In this document: piece by piece, positions 8,926 to 17,280 of the stretch
Numbering within the stretch: position 1 is the first letter of the stretch
Layout of the letters: each line of letters opens with the position of its first letter
NCBI RefSeq assembly: GCF_022370635.2
Contig: NZ_CP092362.2
Location: forward strand, 5,518,001 to 5,582,000
Direction of reading: 5' to 3'
Length of the DNA stretch: 64,000 nucleotides
Source: Mycolicibacterium crocinum
Lineage (GTDB): Bacteria; Actinomycetota; Actinomycetes; Mycobacteriales; Mycobacteriaceae
Notes under the pieces: model-generated
The model's input: the letters and a program-made list of their open reading frames with translations, nothing else
What the model was told of the DNA's origin: nothing
The model's database searches: none
Position numbers and translations under genes: made by a program

Positions 8926-9299
8926 GTCGTGTGCACCCACGACACGAGGCGGCACGGGATGGCGGTGTTCTCGTCGGTGAGGAAGCTCGCGCACACGCGG
9001 TGGTAACCATCGGCGATCTGCATCGCATCAGCGGCGGTGCCGCGCACCAGCAGTATCGGGGACAGCTTCTTGCCCGCCTCGATCTTGGCCAGGTCCGATT
9101 TCACATGCGGGTTGTCGACCGGTAAGACCGTCAGTCGCGCCGCTCGCAGAATGTCTTTGGCTTTGCGGTACACCGGTTTCGCCGATTCGAGCGCCTGCAC
9201 CGTCGCTCGCACGGTGTCCTCTTCGGCGAGCATGCTCAGATAATCGGCCGCCGCGTCATAGTCGTGGGCTTCGGGATCGTCCAGCCATTTCACCGCCAT
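8922..9299 (-). CDS. Small soluble protein with a ParB/Srx-like DGYHR motif
   Basis: 125 residues from ATG 9299 (MAVKWLDDPEAHDYDAAADYLSML). The first half is a helical segment (DTVRATVQALESAKPVYRKAKDILRAARL). The second half has a ParB-like pattern: VKSDLAKIEAGKKLSPILLVRG followed by ADGYHRVCASFLTDENTAIPCRLV, where G-Y-H-R resembles the GxHR motif of ParB/sulfiredoxin-fold proteins. No DNA-binding domain is visible. The stop is coupled to the antiporter start by a 4-base overlap. Function unknown. Confidence 0.75.
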   Translation of the reverse strand: MAVKWLDDPEAHDYDAAADYLSMLAEEDTVRATVQALESAKPVYRKAKDILRAARLTVLPVDNPHVKSDLAKIEAGKKLSPILLVRGTAADAMQIADGYHRVCASFLTDENTAIPCRLVSWVHTT

Positions 9300-9324
9300 G
9301 GTGTGCTGAGGGTACTCGCACCGC

Positions 9325-9825
9325 CTACAGGCCAAAGCGTTTCAACAGGACGATCAGCGGATCGTCAGCGTTGCGGGTGCCGCGCGGACCGGGCTGTTCG
9401 GGGGCGACGAACACGTCGGGCCGCGTCCACTCCCGTACCGCCCAGCGTTCGGCGATCGCCCACCGGCCGTCGCGGCGTTTCATCAGGTCGACGTAGCGGG
9501 CCCCGGTGGTGAAGTTGGCTCGCTCGTCGGTGCCGGGTTTGCCCCAATGCGTTGCCATCACATATGTCTCGCTGATTGCGATGTCGTCGCCGACGAAGTC
9601 GACATGGTGGTTGCCGATGAAATGCATTGTCCCCGCCAGATAGTCGAGGCTCCGGCTCACCCAGGAGATGTATTCGTCGACGGTGCCGTCGAACCCGGTG
9701 TGGTGGTCGACGCCATCGGGGTGGTAGGCCCGGCGCACCAGGTCGAAGTCGAGGCGGTCGATGCCGCGGCAGTAGCAGGCCACCACATCGCGGATCGCCT
9801 GGACATCCTGGAGCCGGTCAGACAC
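9325..9825 (-). CDS. SnoaL-like/NTF2-fold protein
   Basis: 166 residues from GTG 9825 (VSDRLQDVQAIRDVVACYCRGIDRLDFDLVRRAYHPDGVD), a typical SnoaL_4/NTF2-like beginning with the DxxAIRDVVAxYxRGID pattern. Such proteins are often polyketide cyclases, dehydratases or hydroxylase-like; residues RAYHPDG, HFIGNHHVDFVGDDIAISETYV and GRYVDLMKRRDGRWAIAERW-like motifs are present. The start overlaps the 3' end of the upstream SDR gene by 8 bases, so the two are probably co-translated. Substrate unknown. Confidence 0.85.
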   Translation of the reverse strand: MSDRLQDVQAIRDVVACYCRGIDRLDFDLVRRAYHPDGVDHHTGFDGTVDEYISWVSRSLDYLAGTMHFIGNHHVDFVGDDIAISETYVMATHWGKPGTDERANFTTGARYVDLMKRRDGRWAIAERWAVREWTRPDVFVAPEQPGPRGTRNADDPLIVLLKRFGL

Positions 9826-10567
9826 CGTAACCGCCGTCCACATCCAGCTTTTGGCCGGTGATGAACCCGGCGCGCGACGAGGCCAGGAAGCACACCGCTT
9901 CGGCGATATCCACGGCAGTGCCGAAGCGCCCCAGGGGTGTGTTACGCCGGGCGGCATCGAGCGCCTTGTCGTCGAGGTCGCCGTCGGCAATCAGCCGTTC
10001 GGCGTTGCCGTCGACGAGCATCCCCGGGCCGACACAGTTGGCGCGCACCCCGAACCGGCCCTCCTCGGCGGCGATGCCGCGGATCAGGGCTTCGATGGCC
10101 GCCTTCGGGGCGACGGACAACCCGTCGCGGACCGCGAAGCGCCGGGTGGCGGCGGTGGTGACGGCCACCAGGCTGCCGCGCGAGTCGCGAAGGTACCCCA
10201 CGGCGGCGGCGACGACATTGAAGAAACCGGCGGTATCGGTGGTCAGCTGCTGATCGAACCGATCAGGTTCGACGGTGCTGAGGTGTCGCATCGGCACGTG
10301 AGCGCCGGCCGCGTGGACGACGGTGTGCACGCCACCGTTGCGTGCGAAGGAGTCGATCACCCGGCGGACGGCTGCGGCGTCGGTAATGTCCAACTGCTCG
10401 GCACCGACGCCGCCGCCCGCGAGTTCGGCTGCCTTGCTTGCATTACCGCGGTAGGTGAAACCCACCCGTGAGCCGCGCGCGGCCAGCATGCGGACGATCT
10501 CGGCGCCGATGCCGCCGGTGCCGCCGACGACGATCGCGGTACCCGGCAGCGCACTGAAGTCGCCCAT
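9818..10567 (-). CDS. Short-chain dehydrogenase/reductase-family protein with altered active site
   Basis: 249 residues from ATG 10567. The Rossmann motif is GGTGGIG (residues 15-21), the N-A-G motif is replaced by HAAG, and C-terminal PLGRFGTAVDIAEAVCFLASSRAGFITGQKLDVDGGYGV is typical of classical SDRs. At the catalytic YxxxK position the sequence is S151-V-A-P-K155, so the usual Tyr is Ser, and the catalytic Ser region reads VAVTTAAT. Either the fold is used for another purpose or the chemistry differs. It is co-transcribed with the SnoaL-like gene. Confidence 0.85.
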   Translation of the reverse strand: MGDFSALPGTAIVVGGTGGIGAEIVRMLAARGSRVGFTYRGNASKAAELAGGGVGAEQLDITDAAAVRRVIDSFARNGGVHTVVHAAGAHVPMRHLSTVEPDRFDQQLTTDTAGFFNVVAAAVGYLRDSRGSLVAVTTAATRRFAVRDGLSVAPKAAIEALIRGIAAEEGRFGVRANCVGPGMLVDGNAERLIADGDLDDKALDAARRNTPLGRFGTAVDIAEAVCFLASSRAGFITGQKLDVDGGYGV

Positions 10568-10613
10568 GGGTACATGCTCCCAACAGCCGCTGCCCGGCGG
10601 GCGCGCAGTACCG

Positions 10614-11960
10614 CTACGCGGGAATCCAGTTGCCGTGGAAGCCGTAGGGAACGCGCCGCGGCAGCTGGATGCGGGCGACCGGCTTACCCGCGAAGTCGGC
10701 GGCGTCCAGGATCACCAGATCGCTGCCGTCGCGTGCGGCGTCGTAGACGTAGCCGATGTACCAGCCGTTGCTTTCGTCGGCCGGTCCCGATGTCGACGGG
10801 ACGAAGACCGCCTCCCCGGGGCCGCCCGGCACCATGCCGGTGCCGAAGTGGTGCTCGACGGCGCTGCCGTCGGTCAGGTCGTGGCGCACCAGGCTGGCGT
10901 CGCCGACCGATACCGAGTAGCGGGCCGGCAGGCCTGCCAGACGGTCGTCGATCCGCGGGAACTCCACCGCGCGGTCGTCGAGCTGACGCTCGCTGACCGC
11001 GCCGGTCTGCAGGTCGAGCGTCCAGCTCCACATCACGGCGTCGGCGTCGAAGCCGCCGTTGTCTCGCCACAGTTCCGGGTAGCGGACTGCTTGCAGCACA
11101 ATGGCTTTCCCGTCGGGAGTCTCGTGCGCGTTGGCGACGTGGAACACGTAGCACGGGTCGATCTCGAACCAGCGGATCTCACCGAACGGGTCGTCGCGGC
11201 GCAGCACACCCAGCCGGGCGCCGTAGTCGTCGTCCCACCGGTACGGCATGTCGCCCTCGCCGCGCATCGCGACGTCCAGGTTGAACACGATCGGCAGATC
11301 CATGAAGATGACGTGCTCGGCGGTCAGCGCGAAGTCGTGCATCATGGTGTGCGCCTTGACATCCAGCGGCCGGTTGATGGTCAGTTCGCCGTTGGCGTCG
11401 GCGCGGTGATACGTCACGTACGGTTCGAAGATGCTGCCGTATCCGAAGAAATGCAGTTCTCCGGTGGTGGGGCAGATCTTCGGGTGCGCCGTCATCGAGT
11501 TCTGCAGTTTGCCGCCAAAGTCGTAGTAGCCCACCGTTTCCAGCTCGTTGGTGATCTCGTAGGGGAAGGACGACTCCACTAACGCCAGCGTCTTGCCTGC
11601 GTGGTTGACGACGTGCGTGTTGGCGACCGCGGCCCGCAGGTCGCGCGTCCCGTCCTCGCGGTAGAGCGGGAAAGGGTCGACGAAGCTGTCGGTGCGCACC
11701 CAGCGGTTGCGGTACCACTTGGCCGCTCCGCCCTCGATGCGGACACCGTGGATCATGCCGTCGCCGGTGAACCAGTGGTTGTTGGCCTCACGCGGGTTGG
11801 GGCCGTTGCGCAGATACCAACCGTCGAGGTCGGGCGGGATGGCGCCCTCGACGATCAGATGCGTCTCGGTGAGTTCGTCCGGCACCGGCGCGTAGTTGCC
11901 GCGCTGAAAGAACTGCCCTTCGGCGGGCAAGTTGGCTGAGTCGGTGGTGGTGTCCGTCAT
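10614..11960 (-). CDS. Carotenoid oxygenase (RPE65/CCD family)
   Basis: 448 residues from ATG 11960; the open frame upstream lacks family similarity. N-terminal motif EGAIPPDLDGWYLRNGPNP is diagnostic. The four iron-binding histidines of the beta-propeller are represented by the regions MTAHPKICPTTGELHFFGY, HTMMHDFALTAEHVIFMD, YVFHVANAHE and the C-terminal YGFHGNWIPA. Enzymes of this family cleave carotenoid or stilbene double bonds using Fe(II) and O2. The gene is divergent from a PadR regulator with repeated sequences in the gap, which suggests inducible expression. Substrate is not evident. Confidence 0.92.
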   Translation of the reverse strand: MTDTTTDSANLPAEGQFFQRGNYAPVPDELTETHLIVEGAIPPDLDGWYLRNGPNPREANNHWFTGDGMIHGVRIEGGAAKWYRNRWVRTDSFVDPFPLYREDGTRDLRAAVANTHVVNHAGKTLALVESSFPYEITNELETVGYYDFGGKLQNSMTAHPKICPTTGELHFFGYGSIFEPYVTYHRADANGELTINRPLDVKAHTMMHDFALTAEHVIFMDLPIVFNLDVAMRGEGDMPYRWDDDYGARLGVLRRDDPFGEIRWFEIDPCYVFHVANAHETPDGKAIVLQAVRYPELWRDNGGFDADAVMWSWTLDLQTGAVSERQLDDRAVEFPRIDDRLAGLPARYSVSVGDASLVRHDLTDGSAVEHHFGTGMVPGGPGEAVFVPSTSGPADESNGWYIGYVYDAARDGSDLVILDAADFAGKPVARIQLPRRVPYGFHGNWIPA

Positions 11961-11966
11961 GCCGCT

Positions 11967-12032
11967 AACTGTGACAGTCCACTGGTGACATGTCAATGGT
12001 GAACTGTTAGATAGTCCACAACTGACATGTCG
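11967..12032. promoter_or_regulatory. Duplicated operator-like block between carotenoid oxygenase and padR genes
   Basis: Two related blocks occur in tandem: AACTGT...AGTCCAC from about 11968, followed by the palindrome TGACATGTCA (11986-11995); and AACTGT...AGTCCAC from 12003, followed by TGACATGTCG (12023-12032). The palindrome cores are 37 bases apart. The second core sits just upstream of the padR -10 element TACGAT (12038-12043). PadR proteins usually bind dyads with ATGT/ACAT halves, which this resembles. Function as the operator is inferred. Confidence 0.6.
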
Positions 12033-12049
12033 AGCTCTACGATGGTCGC

Positions 12050-12574
12050 GTGAGTCTTCGGTACGCGGCCCTCGGCCTGCTCGCCCAGCAGCCCGGCAGC
12101 GGGTACGACCTGCTCAAACGCTTCGACGTGTCGATGGCCAACGTCTGGCCCGCCACCCAAAGTCAGCTCTATGGCGAGCTGAACAAGCTGGCCAGCGCGG
12201 GCCTCATCGAGGTCACCGACGTCGGACCGCGTGGCCGCAAGGAATACCGCGTCACCGAGGCCGGCCGCGAGGACCTGCTGCGCTGGATGACCAACCCGCA
12301 GGACGACCCGCCGTACCGCAGCGCCGAACTGCTGCGGGTGTTCCTGCTCAGCGAGATGCCCCGCGAGCAGGCCCGGGCCTACATGGTGTCGGTCGCCGAG
12401 CACGCCGAAGCCGAGCTCACCCGCTATGAGCAGGTGCGCGATTCCATGGAGTGGGGTGACAGCGACGTCGGGTTCTACGGGCGCGCAGCCCTGGAATTCG
12501 GTCTGCGGATCGAGGCCATGGAGGCCGAGTGGGCCCGCTGGGTCGTCGAGGAGATCGATCGCCGATCCAACTGA
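12050..12574 (+). CDS. PadR-family transcriptional regulator
   Basis: 174 residues from GTG 12050; TACGAT ends 6 bases before the GTG, so translation is probably leaderless. A PadR winged-helix domain occupies residues 1-75 (LRYAALGLLAQQPGSGYDLLKRFD, WPATQSQLYGELNKLASAGLIEVTD, KEYRVTEAGREDLLRWM). A Vir_act_alpha_C-type dimerisation region follows (AELLRVFLLSEMPREQARAYM). It is divergent from the carotenoid oxygenase gene and probably represses it and itself. Confidence 0.92.
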   Translation: MSLRYAALGLLAQQPGSGYDLLKRFDVSMANVWPATQSQLYGELNKLASAGLIEVTDVGPRGRKEYRVTEAGREDLLRWMTNPQDDPPYRSAELLRVFLLSEMPREQARAYMVSVAEHAEAELTRYEQVRDSMEWGDSDVGFYGRAALEFGLRIEAMEAEWARWVVEEIDRRSN

Positions 12575-12590
12575 CCGTTGCATCGCGATA

Positions 12591-12621
12591 GTTTCCGATA
12601 TATCGTCAACGTATCGGAAAC
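12591..12621. promoter_or_regulatory. 10-bp inverted repeat upstream of second padR, candidate autoregulatory operator
   Basis: GTTTCCGATA (12591-12600) is repeated perfectly inverted as TATCGGAAAC (12612-12621) with an 11-base spacer that contains a further short palindrome (CGATATATCG across 12596-12605). It lies 37 bases before the ATG of the PadR gene at 12658, the expected place for autoregulation. Confidence 0.6.
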
Positions 12622-12657
12622 GCATTCGGCGTTTCCTGACCAGAAACGAGAACTTCT

Positions 12658-13374
12658 ATGAACACCCCATTTCCCCAGTTCGGAGGCCCTGAGATGGGCC
12701 GTCCCAGCTTCGGTCCGGGTTTCGGCTTCGCCCCCGCGGGGCGTGGCCACCGGCATGACCGGCATGCCCGGCGCGAGTTCCGCGATCAGCTGCGTGAGCA
12801 GTTCCGCGAGCACGCCGGTCGCCACGACGGCCCGCGCGGCGGGTTCGGTCCCGGCTTCGGCCCGGACTTCGGTCCCGGCTTCCCGTTCGGCCCCGGCGGC
12901 GGCGGACGCGGTCGTCGCGGTCATGGCCGCGGCCGCGGTCGCCGCGGTGACGTGCGTGCCGCGATCCTCAAGTTGCTTGCGGAACGGCCGATGCATGGCT
13001 ACGAGATGATCCAGGAGATCGCCGAGCGCAGCCAGGATCTGTGGAAGCCGAGCCCCGGCTCGGTCTACCCGACCCTGCAGCTGCTGGTCGACGAAGGCTT
13101 GATCGTCTCCGGCGAATCCGAAGGCAGCAAGAAGCTTTTCGAGCTGACCGACGAAGGCCGCGCGGCCGCCGAGAAGATCGAGACCGCACCGTGGGACGAG
13201 ATCACCGAAGGCGCCGACCCCGGCCAGGTGAACATCCGTGCCGCCGTGGGCCAGTTGTTCGGCGCCGTGCGCCAGGCGGCGTTCGCCGCCAACGCCGAAC
13301 AGCAGCAGCGCATCGTCGACATCGTCAACAATGCGCGCCGGGAGATCTACCAGATCCTCGGCGAATCCGAGTAA
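12658..13374 (+). CDS. PadR-family regulator with long Gly/Phe/Arg-rich N-terminus
   Basis: 238 residues from ATG 12658. The first about 100 residues are low complexity: repeated GFGPGFGPDFGPG units, then an RGRRGHGRGRGRRG tract and a charged helix (RREFRDQLREQFREH). The PadR winged helix starts at about residue 98 (DVRAAILKLLAERPMHGYEMIQEIAERSQDLWKPSPGSVYPTLQLLVDEGLI...KKLFELTDEGRAAAE), followed by a C-terminal helical dimerisation region. A disordered basic extension could bind DNA or promote condensation, which is inference. An inverted repeat upstream suggests autoregulation. A 47-base hairpin follows the stop. Confidence 0.9.
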   Translation: MNTPFPQFGGPEMGRPSFGPGFGFAPAGRGHRHDRHARREFRDQLREQFREHAGRHDGPRGGFGPGFGPDFGPGFPFGPGGGGRGRRGHGRGRGRRGDVRAAILKLLAERPMHGYEMIQEIAERSQDLWKPSPGSVYPTLQLLVDEGLIVSGESEGSKKLFELTDEGRAAAEKIETAPWDEITEGADPGQVNIRAAVGQLFGAVRQAAFAANAEQQQRIVDIVNNARREIYQILGESE

Positions 13375-13382
13375 GCCCCTGA

Positions 13383-13429
13383 AGTTGGGCGCGGTTTCGT
13401 GCGCACAGCGCACGAAACCGCGCCCAACT
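13383..13429. terminator. Bidirectional hairpin terminator between padR and glpK
   Basis: A perfect inverted repeat with 22-base arms (13383-13404 and 13408-13429) and a 3-base loop (ACA) lies between two convergent genes, starting 8 bases after the padR stop and touching the glpK stop codon. No T tract follows on either side. The arms are unusually long for a terminator. Confidence 0.75.
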
Positions 13430-14946
13430 CACGAGACGTCCACCCAGTCCAGCGTGCGTTGCACGGCTTTACGCCATCCGGCGTAGCCGTCCTCCCGCTG
13501 TTCGTCATCCCAGGCCGGCGACCACCGCCGGTCCTCCTGCCAATTCGCCCGCAAGTCATCGGGGTCGGACCAGAAGCCGACCGCCAACCCGGCAGCATAC
13601 GCCGCGCCCAGCGCGGTGGTTTCGGCGACCACGGGTCGCACCACGTCCACCCCGAGCACATCGGCCTGGATCTGCATGCACAGCTCGTTCTGCGTGACAC
13701 CGCCGTCGACCTTCAAAACCTCAAGGTGCACACCGGAATCGGCTTCCATCGCGTCCACCACATCGCGGCTCTGGTAGCAGATCGCTTCCAGTGTCGCGCG
13801 GGCGACATGCGCGTTGGAGTTGTAGCGGGACAAGCCGACGATCGCACCGCGGGCATCCGAGCGCCAGTACGGCGCGAACAGGCCCGAGAACGCCGGCACG
13901 AAGTACACGCCGCCGTTGTCGTCGACCTGCCGGGCCAGGGTCTCGCTCTGCGAAGCACCGCTGATGATGCCGAGTTGATCGCGAAGCCACTGCACGGCCG
14001 AACCCGTGACGGCGATCGAACCCTCAAGGGCGTAAACGGGTTTCGCGTCCCCGAACTGATAGCACACGGTGGTGAGCAGTCCGTTGTCGCTGCGCACGAT
14101 CTTCTCGCCGGTGTTGAGCAGCAGGAAGTTGCCGGTGCCGTAGGTGTTCTTCGCCTCGCCCGGACTCAGGCACACCTGTCCCACCATCGCCGCCTGCTGA
14201 TCGCCGAGGATGCCGGTCAACGGCACTTCACCGCCCAGCGGTCCGCCGGACAGCGTCACCCCGTACGGCTCCGGTGACGACGACGGCCGGATCTCGGGCA
14301 ACATCGCACGCGGAATCCCGAAGAGCGACAACAGTTCGTCGTCCCAGTCCAGGGTCTCCAGGTCCATCAGCATCGTGCGGCTGGCGTTGGTGACGTCGGT
14401 GACGTGCACGCCACCGTGGGCTCCGCCAGTCAGGTTCCACAGCACCCAGGTGTCCGGCGTACCGAACAGCGCATCGCCGCGCTCGGCGTCGGCGCGCACC
14501 CCGTCGACGTTCTCCAGGATCCACTTCAGCTTTCCGCCGGAGAAGTAGGTGGCCGGCGGCAGACCCGCCTTGCGCCGGATGATGTCACCGGCGCCATCTC
14601 GTTCCAGCGCGGTCGCGATCCGGTCGGTGCGGGTGTCCTGCCAGACGATCGCGTTGTGGTACGGCCGTCCCGTCTTGCGGTTCCACACCAGCGTGGTCTC
14701 GCGTTGATTGGTGATCCCCAGCGCGGCCAGGTCCTCGACACCGAGGTTTGTCTTGTTCAGCGCCGAGACCACCACGGTCTGCGTACGTTCCCAGATCTCC
14801 ACCGGGTTGTGCTCCACCCAGCCGGACTGCGGCAGGATCTGCTCGTGCTCGAGCTGGTGCCTGCCGACCTCGGCACCGTTGTGATCGAAGATCATGCAGC
14901 GGGTGCTGGTGGTGCCCTGGTCAATGGCGGCGACGAAGTCAGCCAA
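13429..14946 (-). CDS. glpK: Glycerol kinase
   Basis: 505 residues. The start is TTG 14946, supported by an AGAGGAG ribosome-binding site 7 bases upstream, and gives the usual family length. FGGY-kinase motifs: phosphate-1 loop AAIDQGTTSTR at the N-terminus, GITNQRETTLVWNRKTGRPYHNAIVWQDTRT, TGILGDQQAAMVGQ, KNTYGTGNFLLLNTG and the C-terminal adenosine loop LKVDGGVTQNELCMQIQAD. It phosphorylates glycerol to sn-glycerol-3-phosphate in the cytoplasm. No glpF or glpD is adjacent. The divergent neighbour is a methyltransferase 52 bases away. Confidence 0.97.
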   Translation of the reverse strand: MADFVAAIDQGTTSTRCMIFDHNGAEVGRHQLEHEQILPQSGWVEHNPVEIWERTQTVVVSALNKTNLGVEDLAALGITNQRETTLVWNRKTGRPYHNAIVWQDTRTDRIATALERDGAGDIIRRKAGLPPATYFSGGKLKWILENVDGVRADAERGDALFGTPDTWVLWNLTGGAHGGVHVTDVTNASRTMLMDLETLDWDDELLSLFGIPRAMLPEIRPSSSPEPYGVTLSGGPLGGEVPLTGILGDQQAAMVGQVCLSPGEAKNTYGTGNFLLLNTGEKIVRSDNGLLTTVCYQFGDAKPVYALEGSIAVTGSAVQWLRDQLGIISGASQSETLARQVDDNGGVYFVPAFSGLFAPYWRSDARGAIVGLSRYNSNAHVARATLEAICYQSRDVVDAMEADSGVHLEVLKVDGGVTQNELCMQIQADVLGVDVVRPVVAETTALGAAYAAGLAVGFWSDPDDLRANWQEDRRWSPAWDDEQREDGYAGWRKAVQRTLDWVDVS

Positions 14947-14998
14947 CGGTGCTCCTCTGACGTGCGATGCTGCTCGTGCAGCAGACCTTTCGTCCATG

Positions 14999-15754
14999 AT
15001 GGCCTACATGGCATCTCAGATCACCGACATCACCGACATGCCGCGGGGTGGCCCGGACGCCTCCTGGCTGGATCGCCTGCTGGAAACCGACCGCCCGGAG
15101 TACCTCGACCGTGACGACGTCGACGACGACGTGAAACGCGGCATCGTGACGGCACTGGACGTGGTGGGCTCGCTGTTCCGCGAGCACGACCGCAATGCCG
15201 AGCTGGTGCTGCGCGAGGTCGCCGACGTGATCGACCCCAGCATCCTCGAGCTCGGTGCGGGCCACGGTGTGCTCTCGCGCAAGGTGCTCGAGCAGCACCC
15301 CACCGCCCACGTGACGATCTCCGACGTCAACGCCGAGTCGGTGGCGGCGATGGCGGCCTCCGATCTCGGCAACCACCCCCGCGCCACCGTACGCACCATC
15401 GACGCCACCGCGATCGACGCCGCCGACGGCGCGTTCGATCTCGCTGTCTTCGCGCTGGCGTTTCACCACCTGCCGCCGGCGCAGGCCGCCCGGGTTCTCG
15501 CCGAAGGCACCCGGGTGGCCGCCGAGCTGTTGGTCATCGATTTGCCTCGAATGCCATCGTTGCTTCACATCGCCAAGCTGGCGACGATGGCACCGCTGGT
15601 GTGGTGGCCGTTCGTCCACGACGGCCTGATCAGTTCGCTGCGCTCCTATAGCCCGTCGGCGCTGCGCGCACTCGGCGCCCACGCCGGCATCGAGGTCCAG
15701 GTCAGCACCAACCCGTTCGACCGGCAGATTCTGCGGGCCCGGCGGCGCGGCTGA
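14999..15754 (+). CDS. SAM-dependent methyltransferase, class I
   Basis: About 251 residues. The start is uncertain: ATGs occur at 14996, 14999 and 15008. Motif I is SILELGAGHGVLSRKVL, the acidic residue ending strand 2 is in VTISDVNAESV, motif II/III lie in ATVRTIDATAIDAADGAFDLAVFALAFHHLPPAQAARVLAEGTRV. The HHLP segment is typical of small-molecule or quinone-type methyltransferases. A hydrophobic stretch near the C-terminus (LATMAPLVWWPFVHDGLI) may touch membrane. Substrate unknown. Confidence 0.85.
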   Translation: MAYMASQITDITDMPRGGPDASWLDRLLETDRPEYLDRDDVDDDVKRGIVTALDVVGSLFREHDRNAELVLREVADVIDPSILELGAGHGVLSRKVLEQHPTAHVTISDVNAESVAAMAASDLGNHPRATVRTIDATAIDAADGAFDLAVFALAFHHLPPAQAARVLAEGTRVAAELLVIDLPRMPSLLHIAKLATMAPLVWWPFVHDGLISSLRSYSPSALRALGAHAGIEVQVSTNPFDRQILRARRRG

Positions 15755-15801
15755 TGGTGATGTGCTTGCGCAGCCTGGCCTGAACCGGTTCCATCGACCA
15801 C

Positions 15802-17280
15802 ATGGGCGACGAGGTCACGCACGCCACCTACACCCGGGCGCATCGGCAGGAGTACCGGCGCAAGGTGCAACTGTGCCTCGACGTGTTCGAAACCATGCTC
15901 GCTCAATCGAGCTTCGAGTTCGACCGCCCACTGACCGGCATGGAGATCGAGTGCAACCTGGTCACCGATGACTACCAGCCCGCGATGTCCAACCAGGAGG
16001 TGCTTGAGGCGATCGCCGACCCGGCCTACCAGACCGAATTAGGTGCTTACAACATCGAATTCAACGTTCCGCCGCGGCCATTACCCGGCCGGACGGCGCT
16101 GGAGCTGGAGGCCGAGGTCCGCGCCAGCCTGAATGCCGCCGAGACCAAGGCCAACACCGACGATGCGCATATCGTCATGATCGGGATCCTGCCGACGCTG
16201 ATGCCGCAGCATCTGACCGGCAGCTGGATGAGCCCGTCGCTGCGCTATCAGGCGCTCAACGACTCGATCTTCACCGCCCGCGGTGAAGACATCCTCATCG
16301 ACATCACCGGTCCCGAGCGGCTCAGCCTGCATGCAGAGTCCATCGCACCCGAATCCGCCTGCACCAGTATGCAATTGCATTTGCAGGTGTCGCCGGCCGA
16401 CTTCGCCGCCAACTGGAACGCCGCTCAGGTGCTGGCCGGCCCCCAGTTGGCGATCGGTGCCAACTCGCCGTACTTCTTCGGTCACCAGTTGTGGGCGGAG
16501 ACGCGCATCGAACTGTTCGCCCAAGCGACCGACACCCGGCCCGACGAACTCAAGGCGCAGGGCGTGCGTCCACGAGTGTGGTTCGGGGAGCGCTGGATCA
16601 CCTCGATATTCGACCTGTTCGAAGAGAACGTCCGCTACTTCCCCTCCCTGCTACCGGAGTTGTCCGATGAGGACCCGGTCGCCGAACTGGCCGCCGGACG
16701 CACGCCTCACCTGTCCGAGCTGCGGCTGCACAACGGCACGGTCTACCGCTGGAACCGGCCGGTCTACGACGTGGTGAACGGCCGGCCGCATCTGCGCGTC
16801 GAGAACCGGGTGCTGCCTGCCGGACCAACGGTCGTCGACATGATGGCCAACTCGGCGTTCTACTACGGAGCCTTGAGGTTCCTGTCCGAAGAGGACCGTC
16901 CACTCTGGACGAAGATGAGTTTCACTGCGGCCCATGACAATTTCACCGAGGCCGCCCGGCACGGCATGGACGCCCGACTGTATTGGCCCGGGCTCGGCGA
17001 GATCACGCCTGACGAGCTGGTGCTGCGGACCCTGCTGCCGATGGCCGACGAAGGCCTGCGCCGCTGGGGCGTGGCGACCGAGGTGCGTGACCGCTATCTC
17101 GGGGTGATCGAGGGTCGGGCGAAGAACGGCCGCAACGGCTCGGCCTGGCAGGTGGCGACCGTGCAGGCATTGCAAAGTCGGGGCATGGCACGGCCACAGG
17201 CGCTGGCCGAAATGCTGCGCCGTTACTGCGGCCTGATGCACAGCAATGAACCGGTGCACACCTGGGACGTCATAGGGTGA
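15802..17280 (+). CDS. Glutamate-cysteine ligase (GCS2)-like protein
   Basis: 492 residues from ATG 15802. The N-terminal motif GMEIECNLVT and the GAYNIEFNVPPRPL segment match GCS2-type ATP-grasp-like ligases; further conserved parts are ACTSMQLHLQVSPADFAANWNAAQVLAGPQLAIGANSPYFFG and HLRVENRVLPAGPTVVDMMANSAFYYG. By position it is the equivalent of M. tuberculosis Rv3698. It is distinct from EgtA encoded at 25671-26960. The amino-acid substrates are not known. Its 3' end overlaps the convergent MBL gene by 11 bases. Confidence 0.85.
   Translation: MGDEVTHATYTRAHRQEYRRKVQLCLDVFETMLAQSSFEFDRPLTGMEIECNLVTDDYQPAMSNQEVLEAIADPAYQTELGAYNIEFNVPPRPLPGRTALELEAEVRASLNAAETKANTDDAHIVMIGILPTLMPQHLTGSWMSPSLRYQALNDSIFTARGEDILIDITGPERLSLHAESIAPESACTSMQLHLQVSPADFAANWNAAQVLAGPQLAIGANSPYFFGHQLWAETRIELFAQATDTRPDELKAQGVRPRVWFGERWITSIFDLFEENVRYFPSLLPELSDEDPVAELAAGRTPHLSELRLHNGTVYRWNRPVYDVVNGRPHLRVENRVLPAGPTVVDMMANSAFYYGALRFLSEEDRPLWTKMSFTAAHDNFTEAARHGMDARLYWPGLGEITPDELVLRTLLPMADEGLRRWGVATEVRDRYLGVIEGRAKNGRNGSAWQVATVQALQSRGMARPQALAEMLRRYCGLMHSNEPVHTWDVIG

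Noticed and set aside
12700..12960. Tandem DNA repeat in GC-rich stretch
   Set aside because: It is the coding repeat of Gly/Phe-rich residues in the PadR extension, not a separate element.
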